From assembly GCA_023460715.1 (NCBI GenBank), contig JAEWPH010000211.1, positions 1 through 19,051 on the forward strand: 19,051 nucleotides of DNA, written 5' to 3'. This document shows, piece by piece, positions 6,005-13,826 of the stretch. The DNA comes from Pseudomonadota bacterium (GTDB lineage Bacteria; Pseudomonadota; Gammaproteobacteria; Burkholderiales; Burkholderiaceae_C). Position 1 is the first letter of the stretch. Every line of letters begins with the position of its first letter. The translations under genes and the position numbers were made by a program. Below the pieces are notes generated by a model. The model saw only the letters and a list, made by a program, of their open reading frames with translations, was not told the origin of the DNA and made no database searches.

Positions 6005-7585
6005 ATGTCCGGTCTTGCTTCTCGATGGTGCACCGTCGCCGCTTTGGTGCTGGCATCTGTTCCCGTGGCCCAGGCGGCGCCGTTTAAGTGGGCCAGCCAG
6101 GGGGAGATATCCACGTGGGATATCCATTCGCAGAACAATGCCCTGCAGAACAACATCCATGCCTACGTGTACGAAACCTTGGTTCAGTACAACAGCCGCA
6201 CCTTCGAGGTGGAGCCCGTGCTGGCGACGGCATGGAAGGAGATCAGCCCGACGCAGGTGCGCTTCACGCTGCGCCCAGGGGTGAAGTTCCATGACGGCTC
6301 GGCCTTCACTGCGGACGACGCGGTGTACTCGCTGAACCGGGCCATGGCCAAGACGTCGAACTACGGCCCGTATGTACAGGGCTTCGATCGCATTGCCAAG
6401 GTGGACGCGCAGACCATCGACATCCATCTCAAGGCGCCCAACCCGGTCCTGCTGCGCCAACTGACCGAACTGCGCGTGATGAGCAAGGCCTGGGCGGAGA
6501 AGAACAAGTCGGTCGAGCCCAAGGACATCAAAGGCTCCGACGAGAATTTCGCGCACCGCAATGCCATGGGCACGGGTCCCTACACACTGGAGTCCTGGCA
6601 GCCCGACGTGCGCATGGTGTTCAAGCGCAACCCGAACTGGTGGGGGACGATGGAGGGCAATGTGACGGAGATCGTCTACACCCCCATCAAGTCGGCTGCC
6701 ACCCGTGTGGCGGCGCTGCTGTCCGGGGAAGTGGACATGGTGCTCGATCCGTCCCCGCAGGACCTGGCGCGGCTGCGCTCCAGTGCCGACCTGAAGGTGG
6801 TGGACGGCGTCGAGAACCGGACGCTGTTTCTGGGCATGGACCAGTTCCGCGAGGAACTGGTGGGCTCCAACATCAAGGGCAAGAATCCGCTGAAGGACCT
6901 GCGCGTGCGCAAGGCGCTGTACCAGGCCATCGACGTGAACACGCTCACGCGCAGCATTCTGCGTGGCCTGGGCAAGCCGACCGGCACCCTGGTCGCGCCG
7001 CAGGTAGCGGGCTGGACCGAGGGCGTGGGCAAGCGCATGCCCTACGACGTGGAGGCTGCCAAGAAGCTGCTGGCCGAAGCTGGATACGCCGAGGGCTTCG
7101 AGGTCGACTTCGCCTGTCCCAACAATCGCTACATCAACGACGAAGCCGTCTGTCAGGCCGTCACCGCGATGTGGGCACGCGTTGGCGTGAAGGCCAAGCT
7201 GCGCACGCTGCCGCTGGTCACCTACTTCCCCATGATCCAGCGCAACGAGGCTAGCATCTACATGCTGGGCTGGGGCGTTCCGACCTTCGATGCGCTGTAC
7301 AGCCTGCAGTCGTTGGTGCGCACCGTAGGCACGGGCGGCGACGGCAACTACAACGTGGGCCGCTACAGCAACCAGCGCATGGACTACCTGGTGGACCGCA
7401 TCAAGATGGAAACGGATGCGCCGGTCCGCTCGCGCATGCTCACCGAGGCACTGCAACTGTCCAACGACACGGTCTCGCACATTCCGCTGTACGACCAGGT
7501 CATCCCCTGGGCCATGAAGAAGAAGATCGACATGGTGCACCGGGCCGACAACCGCATCGACATGCGGGCCGTGAAGGTCAACTGA
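6005..7585 (+). CDS. dppA1: Peptide ABC transporter substrate-binding protein 1 (SBP_bac_5 family)
   Basis: A 526-residue periplasmic binding protein of the dipeptide/oligopeptide (cluster C) family. The signal peptide runs to about Ala24 (PVAQA, then APFKWASQGEI) and no lipobox cysteine is present, so it should be soluble in the periplasm. Family marks are LATAWKEISPTQVRFTLRPGVKFHDG (in two lobes), FTADDAVYSLNR, GTGPYTLESWQPD and LRVRKALYQAID. Cys371 and Cys383 (ACPNNRYINDEAVC) could form a disulfide that is also conserved in the second binding protein. A clear ribosome binding site (GGGAGG at 5995-6000) sets the start. It is the first gene of the cluster. By eye about half its residues match the paralogue at 9965-11545. 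The ligand is unknown; peptides or acylated amino acids are plausible. Confidence 0.93.
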   Translation: MSGLASRWCTVAALVLASVPVAQAAPFKWASQGEISTWDIHSQNNALQNNIHAYVYETLVQYNSRTFEVEPVLATAWKEISPTQVRFTLRPGVKFHDGSAFTADDAVYSLNRAMAKTSNYGPYVQGFDRIAKVDAQTIDIHLKAPNPVLLRQLTELRVMSKAWAEKNKSVEPKDIKGSDENFAHRNAMGTGPYTLESWQPDVRMVFKRNPNWWGTMEGNVTEIVYTPIKSAATRVAALLSGEVDMVLDPSPQDLARLRSSADLKVVDGVENRTLFLGMDQFREELVGSNIKGKNPLKDLRVRKALYQAIDVNTLTRSILRGLGKPTGTLVAPQVAGWTEGVGKRMPYDVEAAKKLLAEAGYAEGFEVDFACPNNRYINDEAVCQAVTAMWARVGVKAKLRTLPLVTYFPMIQRNEASIYMLGWGVPTFDALYSLQSLVRTVGTGGDGNYNVGRYSNQRMDYLVDRIKMETDAPVRSRMLTEALQLSNDTVSHIPLYDQVIPWAMKKKIDMVHRADNRIDMRAVKVN

Positions 7586-7610
7586 GGCTTCTCGCCCACC
7601 CGCAGTACCC

Positions 7611-7637
7611 GGGCCTGCGCAGCTCTTGCGCACGCCC
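7611..7637 (+). other. Hairpin in the dppA1-dppB gap
   Basis: GGGC-C-TGCGC and GCGCA-C-GCCC form a nine-pair stem with one C/C mismatch around AGCTCTT. A second stem, GGTCC/GGACC, lies at 7670-7688. Neither has a T-run, so they are more likely to stabilise the upstream dppA1 message or reduce readthrough than to terminate fully. That role is inferred from the common over-expression of binding proteins relative to permeases. Confidence 0.4.
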
Positions 7638-7723
7638 TGGTGCTATCCCGGGAGCCACTGGGTTTTTGGGGTCCGCGCGAGAGGGACCCTGCTAGCATGC
7701 TCCATTCATTTCCGGTTCTCTGA

Positions 7724-8707
7724 ATGCTCGCCTTTATCCTGCGCCGCCTCATACAGGCCGTGATCGTGATGGTCACCGTGGCTTTCATCTCCTTCATGCT
7801 GTTCCAGTACGTGGGAGACCCCGTTGTGTTCCTGCTGGGGCAGGATGCGACGCCGGAGCAGATCCGCGAGATGCGCGCTTCGCTGGGGCTGGACCAGCCG
7901 TTCATCGTGCAGTTCTGGCACTTCCTGGTGAACGCGGCCCAGGGCGAATTCGGGCTGAGCCTGCGCCAGGGCGCCAAGGTCTCGCGCCTGATTGCCGAGC
8001 GCTTCCCCGCCACGCTGGAACTGGCGCTGGTGGCCGCGCTCATCGCGCTGGTCGTCGGCGTGCCGATGGGCGTGTATGCGGCGCTGCGCCGCGGCACGTT
8101 CACCAGCCAGCTTTTCATGACGCTGTCGCTGCTGGGCGTGTCGCTGCCCACCTTCCTCATCGGCATCCTGCTGATCCTGGTGTTCGCCGTGCACCTGGGC
8201 TGGTTCCCCAGCTTCGGCCGTGGCCAGGTCACCGACCTGGGGTGGTGGAGCACCGGACTGCTCACGGCCAAGGGCTGGCACCACATCACGCTGCCGGCGG
8301 TGACGCTGGCGATCTTCCAGCTCACGCTGATCATGCGGCTGGTGCGCGCCGAGATGCTGGAGGTGCTGCGCACCGACTACATCAAGTTCGCGCGCGCCCG
8401 CGGCCTGTCGGACCGCGCCATCCACTTCGGCCATGCCCTCAAGAACACGCTGGTGCCGGTGATGACCATCACCGGCCTGCAACTGGGCGGCCTGATTGCC
8501 TTCGCCATCATCACCGAGACGGTGTTCCAGTGGCCGGGCATGGGCCTGCTGTTCATCCAGGCGGTCACCTTCGCCGACATCCCCGTGATGGCCGCCTACC
8601 TGTGCCTGATCGCGCTGATCTTCGTAGTCATCAATCTTGTGGTGGACCTGCTGTACTTCGCCGTCGACCCGCGCCTGCGCGTGGGAGGCAAGGCGGGAGG
8701 CCACTGA
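7724..8707 (+). CDS. dppB: Peptide ABC transporter permease, DppB type
   Basis: A 327-residue inner-membrane permease with the usual six helices: about 10-30, 98-120, 130-157, 187-207, 245-266 and 288-312. The N-terminus MLAFILRRLIQAV and the following GDPV...LGLDQPFIVQF..F segment are diagnostic of DppB/OppB permeases. The EAA loop that contacts the ATPases is at about 211-240 (DYIKFARARGLSDRAIHFGH). The gene starts 138 bp after dppA1 and is followed one base after its stop by the M20 gene, so translation of the two is probably coupled. The ribosome binding site is poor. It pairs with DppC, which is encoded two genes downstream. Confidence 0.95.
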   Translation: MLAFILRRLIQAVIVMVTVAFISFMLFQYVGDPVVFLLGQDATPEQIREMRASLGLDQPFIVQFWHFLVNAAQGEFGLSLRQGAKVSRLIAERFPATLELALVAALIALVVGVPMGVYAALRRGTFTSQLFMTLSLLGVSLPTFLIGILLILVFAVHLGWFPSFGRGQVTDLGWWSTGLLTAKGWHHITLPAVTLAIFQLTLIMRLVRAEMLEVLRTDYIKFARARGLSDRAIHFGHALKNTLVPVMTITGLQLGGLIAFAIITETVFQWPGMGLLFIQAVTFADIPVMAAYLCLIALIFVVINLVVDLLYFAVDPRLRVGGKAGGH

Positions 8708-8708
8708 G

Positions 8709-9926
8709 ATGCAGCCCGCGCGACTGAAGGCCGGCGGCCGGGCGTTTGCGCACATCGCGCAGTTCCATCCCGAGCTCACGGCGTTCCGGCGAGACCTGCA
8801 TGCGCACCCCGAGCTGGGCTTCGAGGAGGTCTACACCGCCGCCCGCGTCAAGGAGGCCCTGCGCCTGTGCGGCGTGGACGAGGTGCACGACGGCATCGGC
8901 CGTACCGGCGTGGTGGGCGTGATCCACGGCCAGGGCCGGTCCACCGGCAGCATGATCGGCCTGCGCGCCGACATGGATGCGCTGCCCATGACCGAGACCA
9001 ACGAGGTGGCCTGGAAGTCCTGCAAGCCGGGCCTCATGCACGGCTGCGGGCACGACGGGCACACGGCCATGCTGGTGGGCGCGGCGCGCTACCTGGCCGC
9101 CACGCGCCACTTCGACGGCACGGCCGTGCTGATCTTCCAACCGGGCGAAGAAGGCTTCGGCGGCGCGCGCGTGATGATCGAAGACGGCCTGTTCGAGCGT
9201 TTCCCCGTGCAGTCGGTCTACGCCATGCACAACTGGCCGGCGATGAAGCCCGGCACGGTGGGGCTCAACTCCGGCGCCATGATGGCGGCGGCGGACCGCA
9301 TCACCATCGAGATCAGCGGCCGGGGCGGCCACGGCGCGCATGCCTATCAGGCGGTGGACGTGGTGCTGGTGGCCGCGCACATCATCACGGCGGTGCAGGG
9401 CATCGTCTCGCGCAACGTGCGGCCGCTCGACAGCGCGGTGATCAGCCTGTGCGCCGTGCAGGCCGGGGACCTGGGCGCCTTCAGCGTGCTGCCGGGCACC
9501 GCCACGCTGGTGGGCACGGTGCGCAGCTTCGACCCGGTGGTGCAGGACATGGTGCAGCGGCGCATCCAGGAGCTGTGCGGCGCCATCGCACTGGGCTTCG
9601 GCGCCACGGCCAACGTGCGCTACGAGCGCATCTACCCGGCCACCATCAACACCGAAAGCGATGCGATCTTTGCCGGCAACGTGGCCGAGTCGCTGGTGGG
9701 GGCCGAGAACGTGGTGCGCGACCTGGAGCCCAGCATGGGCGCGGAGGATTTCTCCTTCATGCTGCAGAGCCGCCCCGGGGCCTACCTGCGCATCGGCCAG
9801 GGCACGGGGCCCGGCAACAGCGCGCTGCACAACAGCCGCTACGACTTCAACGACGACATCCTGCCCCTGGGCGCTGCGCTGCACGCCAGCCTGGTGGAGC
9901 AGGCCATGCCGCTCGCGTCGGCCTAG
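8709..9926 (+). CDS. M20-family amidohydrolase/carboxypeptidase (hippurate or N-acyl amino acid hydrolase type)
   Basis: A 405-residue cytosolic metallohydrolase; no signal peptide. The family (M20D: aminoacylase, hippurate hydrolase, IAA-amino acid hydrolase) removes acyl groups from amino acids or cleaves dipeptides. Metal ligands are all present: Cys113 and His115 in MHGCGHDGH, Glu148 in QPGEEGFGGA, His174 in AMHNWP and His374 near the C-terminus (SALHNSRYDFND). RADMDALPM (about 92-100) is also typical. The dimerisation/lid domain (about 193-305) contains GRGGHGAHAYQAVDVV. The frame opens earlier, but ATG 8709 lies one base after the dppB stop and has a GGGAGG site at 8694-8699. Its place between permease genes suggests it processes what the transporter brings in. 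The specific substrate cannot be read from sequence. Confidence 0.93.
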   Translation: MQPARLKAGGRAFAHIAQFHPELTAFRRDLHAHPELGFEEVYTAARVKEALRLCGVDEVHDGIGRTGVVGVIHGQGRSTGSMIGLRADMDALPMTETNEVAWKSCKPGLMHGCGHDGHTAMLVGAARYLAATRHFDGTAVLIFQPGEEGFGGARVMIEDGLFERFPVQSVYAMHNWPAMKPGTVGLNSGAMMAAADRITIEISGRGGHGAHAYQAVDVVLVAAHIITAVQGIVSRNVRPLDSAVISLCAVQAGDLGAFSVLPGTATLVGTVRSFDPVVQDMVQRRIQELCGAIALGFGATANVRYERIYPATINTESDAIFAGNVAESLVGAENVVRDLEPSMGAEDFSFMLQSRPGAYLRIGQGTGPGNSALHNSRYDFNDDILPLGAALHASLVEQAMPLASA

Positions 9927-9964
9927 CCGCCAGGCCGTCACGCCTCTTCCATGCCAGGATCTTC

Positions 9965-11545
9965 ATGAAAATACAAAGAAAATGGGCCGCAGCGGCCGTC
10001 CTGATTGCGCTTCAAGCTATGGTTTTGGTAGCGAATGCGCAGGTGATCCGGGTGGCGAACCAGGGCGATGCGCTGTCCATGGACCCGCACTCGCTCAACG
10101 AGTCGCTGCAGCTGAGCGTCACCGGCAACGTGTACGAACCGCTGATCGGGCGCAACAAGGACCTGAGCCTGGCGCCGGCGCTGGCCACGGCCTGGAAGCA
10201 GACCGCGCCCACGGTCTGGCGCTTCGAACTGCGCAAGGGCGTGCTTTTCCATGACGGCACGCCATTCACGGCAGACGACGTGCTGTTCTCCCTGCAGCGC
10301 ACGCAGGCCAACGCGTCCGACATGAAGACGTACACCAACGACTTCCAGGAGGTGCGCAAGATCGACGACCACACGGTCGAGATCGAGACCAAGGCGCCGT
10401 ACCCCATCCTGCCCGAGGTGCTCACGCTGGTCTACATGATGAGCAAGAGCTGGTGCGAGACGAACCAGGCCGTCGTGCCGGTGGACCGCCGCAAGGGCGT
10501 GGAGAACGCGGCGTCGTTCCGCGCCAACGGCACCGGCCCGTTCCGCGTGCGAGAGCGCCAGCCCAATGTGCGCACCGTGTTCACGCGCAACGGCAGCTAC
10601 TGGGGCACCATCGAGAGCAATGCCGCGGAGGTGGTCTACACCCCCATCGGCAACGATGCCACCCGCGTGGCCGCGCTGCTGTCGGGCGAGGTGGACGTGA
10701 TGGAGCCCGTGCCGCTGCAGGACATCGACCGTGTGAACGGCAGCAACCTTACGCGCGCCGTCACCGGCCCCGAGCTGCGCACCATCTTCCTGGGCATGGA
10801 CCAGAAGCGCGACGAGCTGCTGTATTCCAGCGTGAAGGGCAAGAACCCCTTCAAGGACAAGCGCGTGCGCCAGGCCTTCTACCAGGCCATCGACATCGAC
10901 GGCATCCGCAAGACGGTGATGCGCGGCGCGAGCAATCCGTCGGCGCTGCTCGTGGGCCCGGGCGTGAACGGCTTCACTCCCGACATCAAGCGCCTGGCCT
11001 ACGACGTCAACGCCGCCAAGAAGCTGATGGCAGAGGCGGGCTATGCCGAGGGCTTCGAGGTCGGCATGAACTGCCCCAACGACCGCTACGTGAACGATGC
11101 GCGCATCTGTCAGACCATTGCTGCCAACCTGTCGCGCATCAACGTCAAGGTGAATCTGCAGGCCGAGACCAAGGGCACGTACTTCCCCAAGGTGCTGCGG
11201 CGCGACACCAGCTTCTACATGCTCGGCTGGACGCCGGCCACCTACGACGCGCACAACGCGCTGAACGCCATCGCATCCTGCGTGGACGACAAGGGGGCAG
11301 GGCAGTTCAACCTGGGCGGCTACTGCAACCCGAAGGTGGACGCGTTGACCCAGCAGGTGCAGTCGGAGACCGACAGGACCCGGCGCAACGCGCTGATCCG
11401 CCAGGCGTTCGAACTGCATGCGGCCGACGTCGGCCACATTCCGCTGCACCAGCAGGCCCTGGCCTGGGGGGTGTCCCGCAAGGTCCGGCTGGTCCAGCTG
11501 GCCGACAACTTCATGCCTTTCAAGTGGATGAGCATCAGTCCGTAG
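9965..11545 (+). CDS. dppA2: Peptide ABC transporter substrate-binding protein 2 (SBP_bac_5 family)
   Basis: A 526-residue periplasmic binding protein, exactly as long as DppA1 and clearly its paralogue. Shared blocks include RVAALLSGEVD, FLGMDQ, VKGKNPFKDKRVRQAFYQAI and AKKLMAEAGYAEGFEV. The signal peptide (MKIQRKWAAAAVLIALQA...VANA, cleavage after Ala25) has no lipobox. It keeps the cysteine pair Cys370/Cys382. It also has Cys439 and Cys454 (IASCVDDKG...GGYCNPKVD), where DppA1 has none, plus Cys164. The frame is open far upstream across the M20 gene; ATG 9965 is chosen for the signal peptide and the AGGA site at 9957-9960. Codons 18-25 (GCT ATG GTT TTG GTA GCG AAT GCG) are AT-rich and match half of the interspersed repeat. 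Ligand unknown, probably different from DppA1. Confidence 0.93.
   Translation: MKIQRKWAAAAVLIALQAMVLVANAQVIRVANQGDALSMDPHSLNESLQLSVTGNVYEPLIGRNKDLSLAPALATAWKQTAPTVWRFELRKGVLFHDGTPFTADDVLFSLQRTQANASDMKTYTNDFQEVRKIDDHTVEIETKAPYPILPEVLTLVYMMSKSWCETNQAVVPVDRRKGVENAASFRANGTGPFRVRERQPNVRTVFTRNGSYWGTIESNAAEVVYTPIGNDATRVAALLSGEVDVMEPVPLQDIDRVNGSNLTRAVTGPELRTIFLGMDQKRDELLYSSVKGKNPFKDKRVRQAFYQAIDIDGIRKTVMRGASNPSALLVGPGVNGFTPDIKRLAYDVNAAKKLMAEAGYAEGFEVGMNCPNDRYVNDARICQTIAANLSRINVKVNLQAETKGTYFPKVLRRDTSFYMLGWTPATYDAHNALNAIASCVDDKGAGQFNLGGYCNPKVDALTQQVQSETDRTRRNALIRQAFELHAADVGHIPLHQQALAWGVSRKVRLVQLADNFMPFKWMSISP
10012..10040 (+). repeat. Possible partial interspersed repeat in the dppA2 signal-peptide codons
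   Basis: GCTAT (10016-10020), 7 nt, GTAGC (10028-10032), then GCGC at 10037-10040. This reproduces the first hairpin of the repeat family with the right loop length, but the next spacer is 4 and not 5 nt and the second hairpin is absent. Chance similarity is possible. Confidence 0.3.
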
Positions 11546-11663
11546 CCTGACGGCGCCCTGCGCCCGCAGTGCCTGCAGCGGCCACCGCCGACGCAGGCCC
11601 CGACCGCAGCCAGACCGGCCATCCGCCTGCCTGACCTGCCCTTGTTTCCCGAGAGTCCTCACG

Positions 11664-12581
11664 ATGAAAAAAACGCTCTTCCGCTGGTACGACAGCGATG
11701 TCGGCCACAGCTTCCGCACCTCGCCCGTGGCCATCGGCGCGGCCCTGATCGCCGTCGTCTGCGTGTTCTGCGCGGTCTTCGCCGGCTGGGTGGCGCCGCA
11801 CAACCCGTTCGACCTGACCACGCTGGAGCTGTCCGACGCGCGGCTGCCGCCCTGGTGGAACACCGAAGGCGGCGGCACCTGGAAGTACCCGCTGGGCACC
11901 GACGACCAGGGCCGCGACATCCTCTCCGCCGTGATCTACGGCGCCCGCATCTCGCTGATCGTTGGCTTCGCCTCGGTGGTGCTGTCGGTGGTGGTGGGCG
12001 TGGCGCTGGGCCTGCTGGCAGGCTTTCGCGGCGGCTGGGTGGACGGCGTGCTGATGCGCCTGTGCGATGTGATGCTGTCCTTCCCCGCCATCCTGGTGGC
12101 GCTGCTGATCGCCGGCGTGGGCCGTGCGGTGTTCCCCAATGCGCACGAGTCGCTGGCCTTCGGCGTGCTGATCATTTCCATCTCGCTCACCGGGTGGGTG
12201 CAGTACGCGCGCACGGTGCGCGGCTCCACGCTGGTGGAGCGCAACAAGGAATACGTGCAGGCCGCCCGCGTCACGGGCGTGTCGCCGCTGCGCATCATGC
12301 GCAAGCACGTGCTGCCCAACGTGATGGGCCCGGTCATGGTGCTGGCCACCATCCAGGTGGCCACGGCCATCATCACCGAGGCCACGCTGTCTTTCCTGGG
12401 CGTGGGCGCGCCGCCCACCTCGCCCTCGCTGGGTACGCTGATCCGCATCGGCAACGACTATTTGTTCTCCGGCGAATGGTGGATCACCGTGTTCCCGGGC
12501 GTCATGCTGGTGCTCATCGCGCTGTCGGTGAATCTGCTGGGCGACTGGCTGCGTGACGCCCTGAACCCCCGTCTGCGTTGA
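11664..12581 (+). CDS. dppC: Peptide ABC transporter permease, DppC type
   Basis: A 305-residue inner-membrane permease. The first helix (about 22-44) is followed by the periplasmic segment APHNPFD...HPLGTD-like YPLGTDDQGRDILS (75-88), a signature of the DppC/OppC N-terminal extension. Further helices lie at about 97-120, 136-152, 166-180, 222-240 and 273-295. The EAA loop is at 196-219 (EYVQAARVTGVSPLRIMRKH). The C-terminus GDWLRDALNPRLR is canonical. It starts 118 bp after dppA2, a gap in which I see nothing notable, with only a weak ribosome binding site (GAGAG). It should form the heterodimeric channel with DppB although their genes are separated by two others. Confidence 0.95.
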   Translation: MKKTLFRWYDSDVGHSFRTSPVAIGAALIAVVCVFCAVFAGWVAPHNPFDLTTLELSDARLPPWWNTEGGGTWKYPLGTDDQGRDILSAVIYGARISLIVGFASVVLSVVVGVALGLLAGFRGGWVDGVLMRLCDVMLSFPAILVALLIAGVGRAVFPNAHESLAFGVLIISISLTGWVQYARTVRGSTLVERNKEYVQAARVTGVSPLRIMRKHVLPNVMGPVMVLATIQVATAIITEATLSFLGVGAPPTSPSLGTLIRIGNDYLFSGEWWITVFPGVMLVLIALSVNLLGDWLRDALNPRLR

Positions 12582-12654
12582 ACATGAAGCACTACCCCCT
12601 GTGCGACTTCGTCGCTCCGTACCCTGGCCTGAGGCCGCAGCTCTTCGCGCACGT

Positions 12655-12678
12655 CCAAGCCTGCGCGGGCAGGCTTGG
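12655..12678. repeat. Perfect 10-bp inverted repeat in the dppC-dppD gap
   Basis: CCAAGCCTGC (12655-12664) and GCAGGCTTGG (12669-12678) surround a GCGG loop. It lies in the 249-bp gap between dppC and dppD, which has no credible gene. No T-run follows, so it is more likely an RNA-processing or stability element, or an extragenic palindrome, than a terminator. Confidence 0.8.
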
Positions 12679-12720
12679 AGCCGCGGCGCTCAGCCCCTTC
12701 TCTCATCGCTGCGCGATGGG

Positions 12721-12755
12721 AAGGGGGACGCCGCCCCCACTGCGGGGCGGCCCTT
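12721..12755. repeat. GC-rich inverted repeat in the dppC-dppD gap
   Basis: GCCGCCCC (12730-12737) pairs perfectly with GGGGCGGC (12744-12751) around CACTGC. Outer AAGGG (12721-12725) and CCCTT (12751-12755) can extend or compete with the stem. Together with the hairpin at 12655-12678 it looks like a mosaic of extragenic palindromes. I recall similar blocks in Comamonadaceae genomes but cannot name a family. Confidence 0.7.
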
Positions 12756-12830
12756 GCTCGGCGGCCGCTGGCCTGGACCGCGCCAGTTCCACGAACGCGC
12801 GCTCGTGCACCAGATAACGGATTGATTGCC

Positions 12831-13826
12831 ATGTCCCTACTCGAAGTCAAGAACCTCGTCGTCGAATTCCCCGGCCGCCGCGGCACGCTGCGCGCGCTGG
12901 ACGATATTTCCTTCTCGATCGCACCCGGAGAAATCCTGGGCGTGGTGGGTGAATCCGGTGCGGGCAAGTCGCTCACCGGTGCGTCCATCATCGGCCTGCT
13001 GGAGCCGCCGGGCCGCGTGGCCTCCGGCCAGATCCTGCTGGAAGGCCAGCGCATCGACCACCTCAAGAACGACCAGATGCGCCACATCCGTGGCCGCAAG
13101 ATCGGCGCGATCTTCCAGGACCCGCTGACCTCGCTGAACCCGCTGTACACCGTGGGCCAGCAGCTCACCGAAACCATCCAGACCCATCTGCCAGTCAACG
13201 CCGCCGAAGCCCGCCGCCGCGCCATCGACCTGCTCAAGGACACGGGCATTCCTGCGGCGGAGCAGCGCATCGACCACTACCCGCACCAGTTCTCGGGCGG
13301 CATGCGCCAGCGCGTGGTGATCGCCTTGGCCCTGGCGGCCGAGCCCAAGCTCATCGTGGCCGACGAGCCCACGACGGCGCTGGACGTGTCCATCCAGGCG
13401 CAGATCATTCAATTGCTGAAGAACATCTGCAAATCGCGCGGCGCGGCCGTGATGCTGATCACGCACGACATGGGCGTGATCGCCGAGACCTGCGATCGCG
13501 TAGCCGTCATGTACGCCGGCCGCATCGCCGAGATCGGCCCGGTGCACGAGGTGATCAACCACCCGGCCCATCCCTACACGGCCGGCCTGATGGCCTCCAT
13601 CCCCGACATGGCGCAGGACCGCGAGCGCCTGAACCAGATCGACGGCGCCATGCCGCGCCTGAACGCCATTCCCAAGGGCTGCGCCTTCAACCCGCGCTGC
13701 AAGCACACCTTCGACCGCTGCCTGGTCGAGCGGCCCGACCTGTTGCAGGCCGGTGCCACGCGCGCGGCCTGCTGGCTGCACGACACCCAGGCGCAAGCCG
13801 CCGCCATCACCGGAGAAACCGCATGA
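12831..13826 (+). CDS. dppD: Peptide ABC transporter ATP-binding protein, DppD type
   Basis: A 331-residue cytosolic ATPase. Walker A is GESGAGKS (40-47), the Q-loop Gln is in [10 protein letters not shown] (Gln96), the signature is FSGGMRQR (154-161), Walker B is [12 protein letters not shown] (174-185), and the switch His is His212 in LITHD. The C-terminal oligopeptide-transporter domain carries four cysteines, Cys284, Cys290, Cys297 and Cys314 (GCAFNPRC...DRC...AACW). This spacing binds an iron-sulfur cluster in studied DppD homologues. The frame is open 52 codons upstream through the palindromic gap, but ATG 12831 gives the family start [13 protein letters not shown]. Its stop overlaps dppF by 4 bp (ATGA). 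It dimerises with DppF. Confidence 0.96.
   Translation: MSLLEVKNLVVEFPGRRGTLRALDDISFSIAPGEILGVVGESGAGKSLTGASIIGLLEPPGRVASGQILLEGQRIDHLKNDQMRHIRGRKIGAIFQDPLTSLNPLYTVGQQLTETIQTHLPVNAAEARRRAIDLLKDTGIPAAEQRIDHYPHQFSGGMRQRVVIALALAAEPKLIVADEPTTALDVSIQAQIIQLLKNICKSRGAAVMLITHDMGVIAETCDRVAVMYAGRIAEIGPVHEVINHPAHPYTAGLMASIPDMAQDRERLNQIDGAMPRLNAIPKGCAFNPRCKHTFDRCLVERPDLLQAGATRAACWLHDTQAQAAAITGETA

Noticed and set aside
5849..7633. A 594-codon minus-strand frame over dppA1
   Set aside because: It has the same shadow pattern (His/Arg/Val-rich, no motifs), while dppA1 shows signal peptide, family motifs and a strong ribosome binding site.
8867..11545. An 892-codon frame that would fuse a second M20-overlapping segment to DppA2
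   Set aside because: The first 366 codons are an out-of-frame reading of the M20 gene. The signal peptide at ATG 9965 marks the real start.
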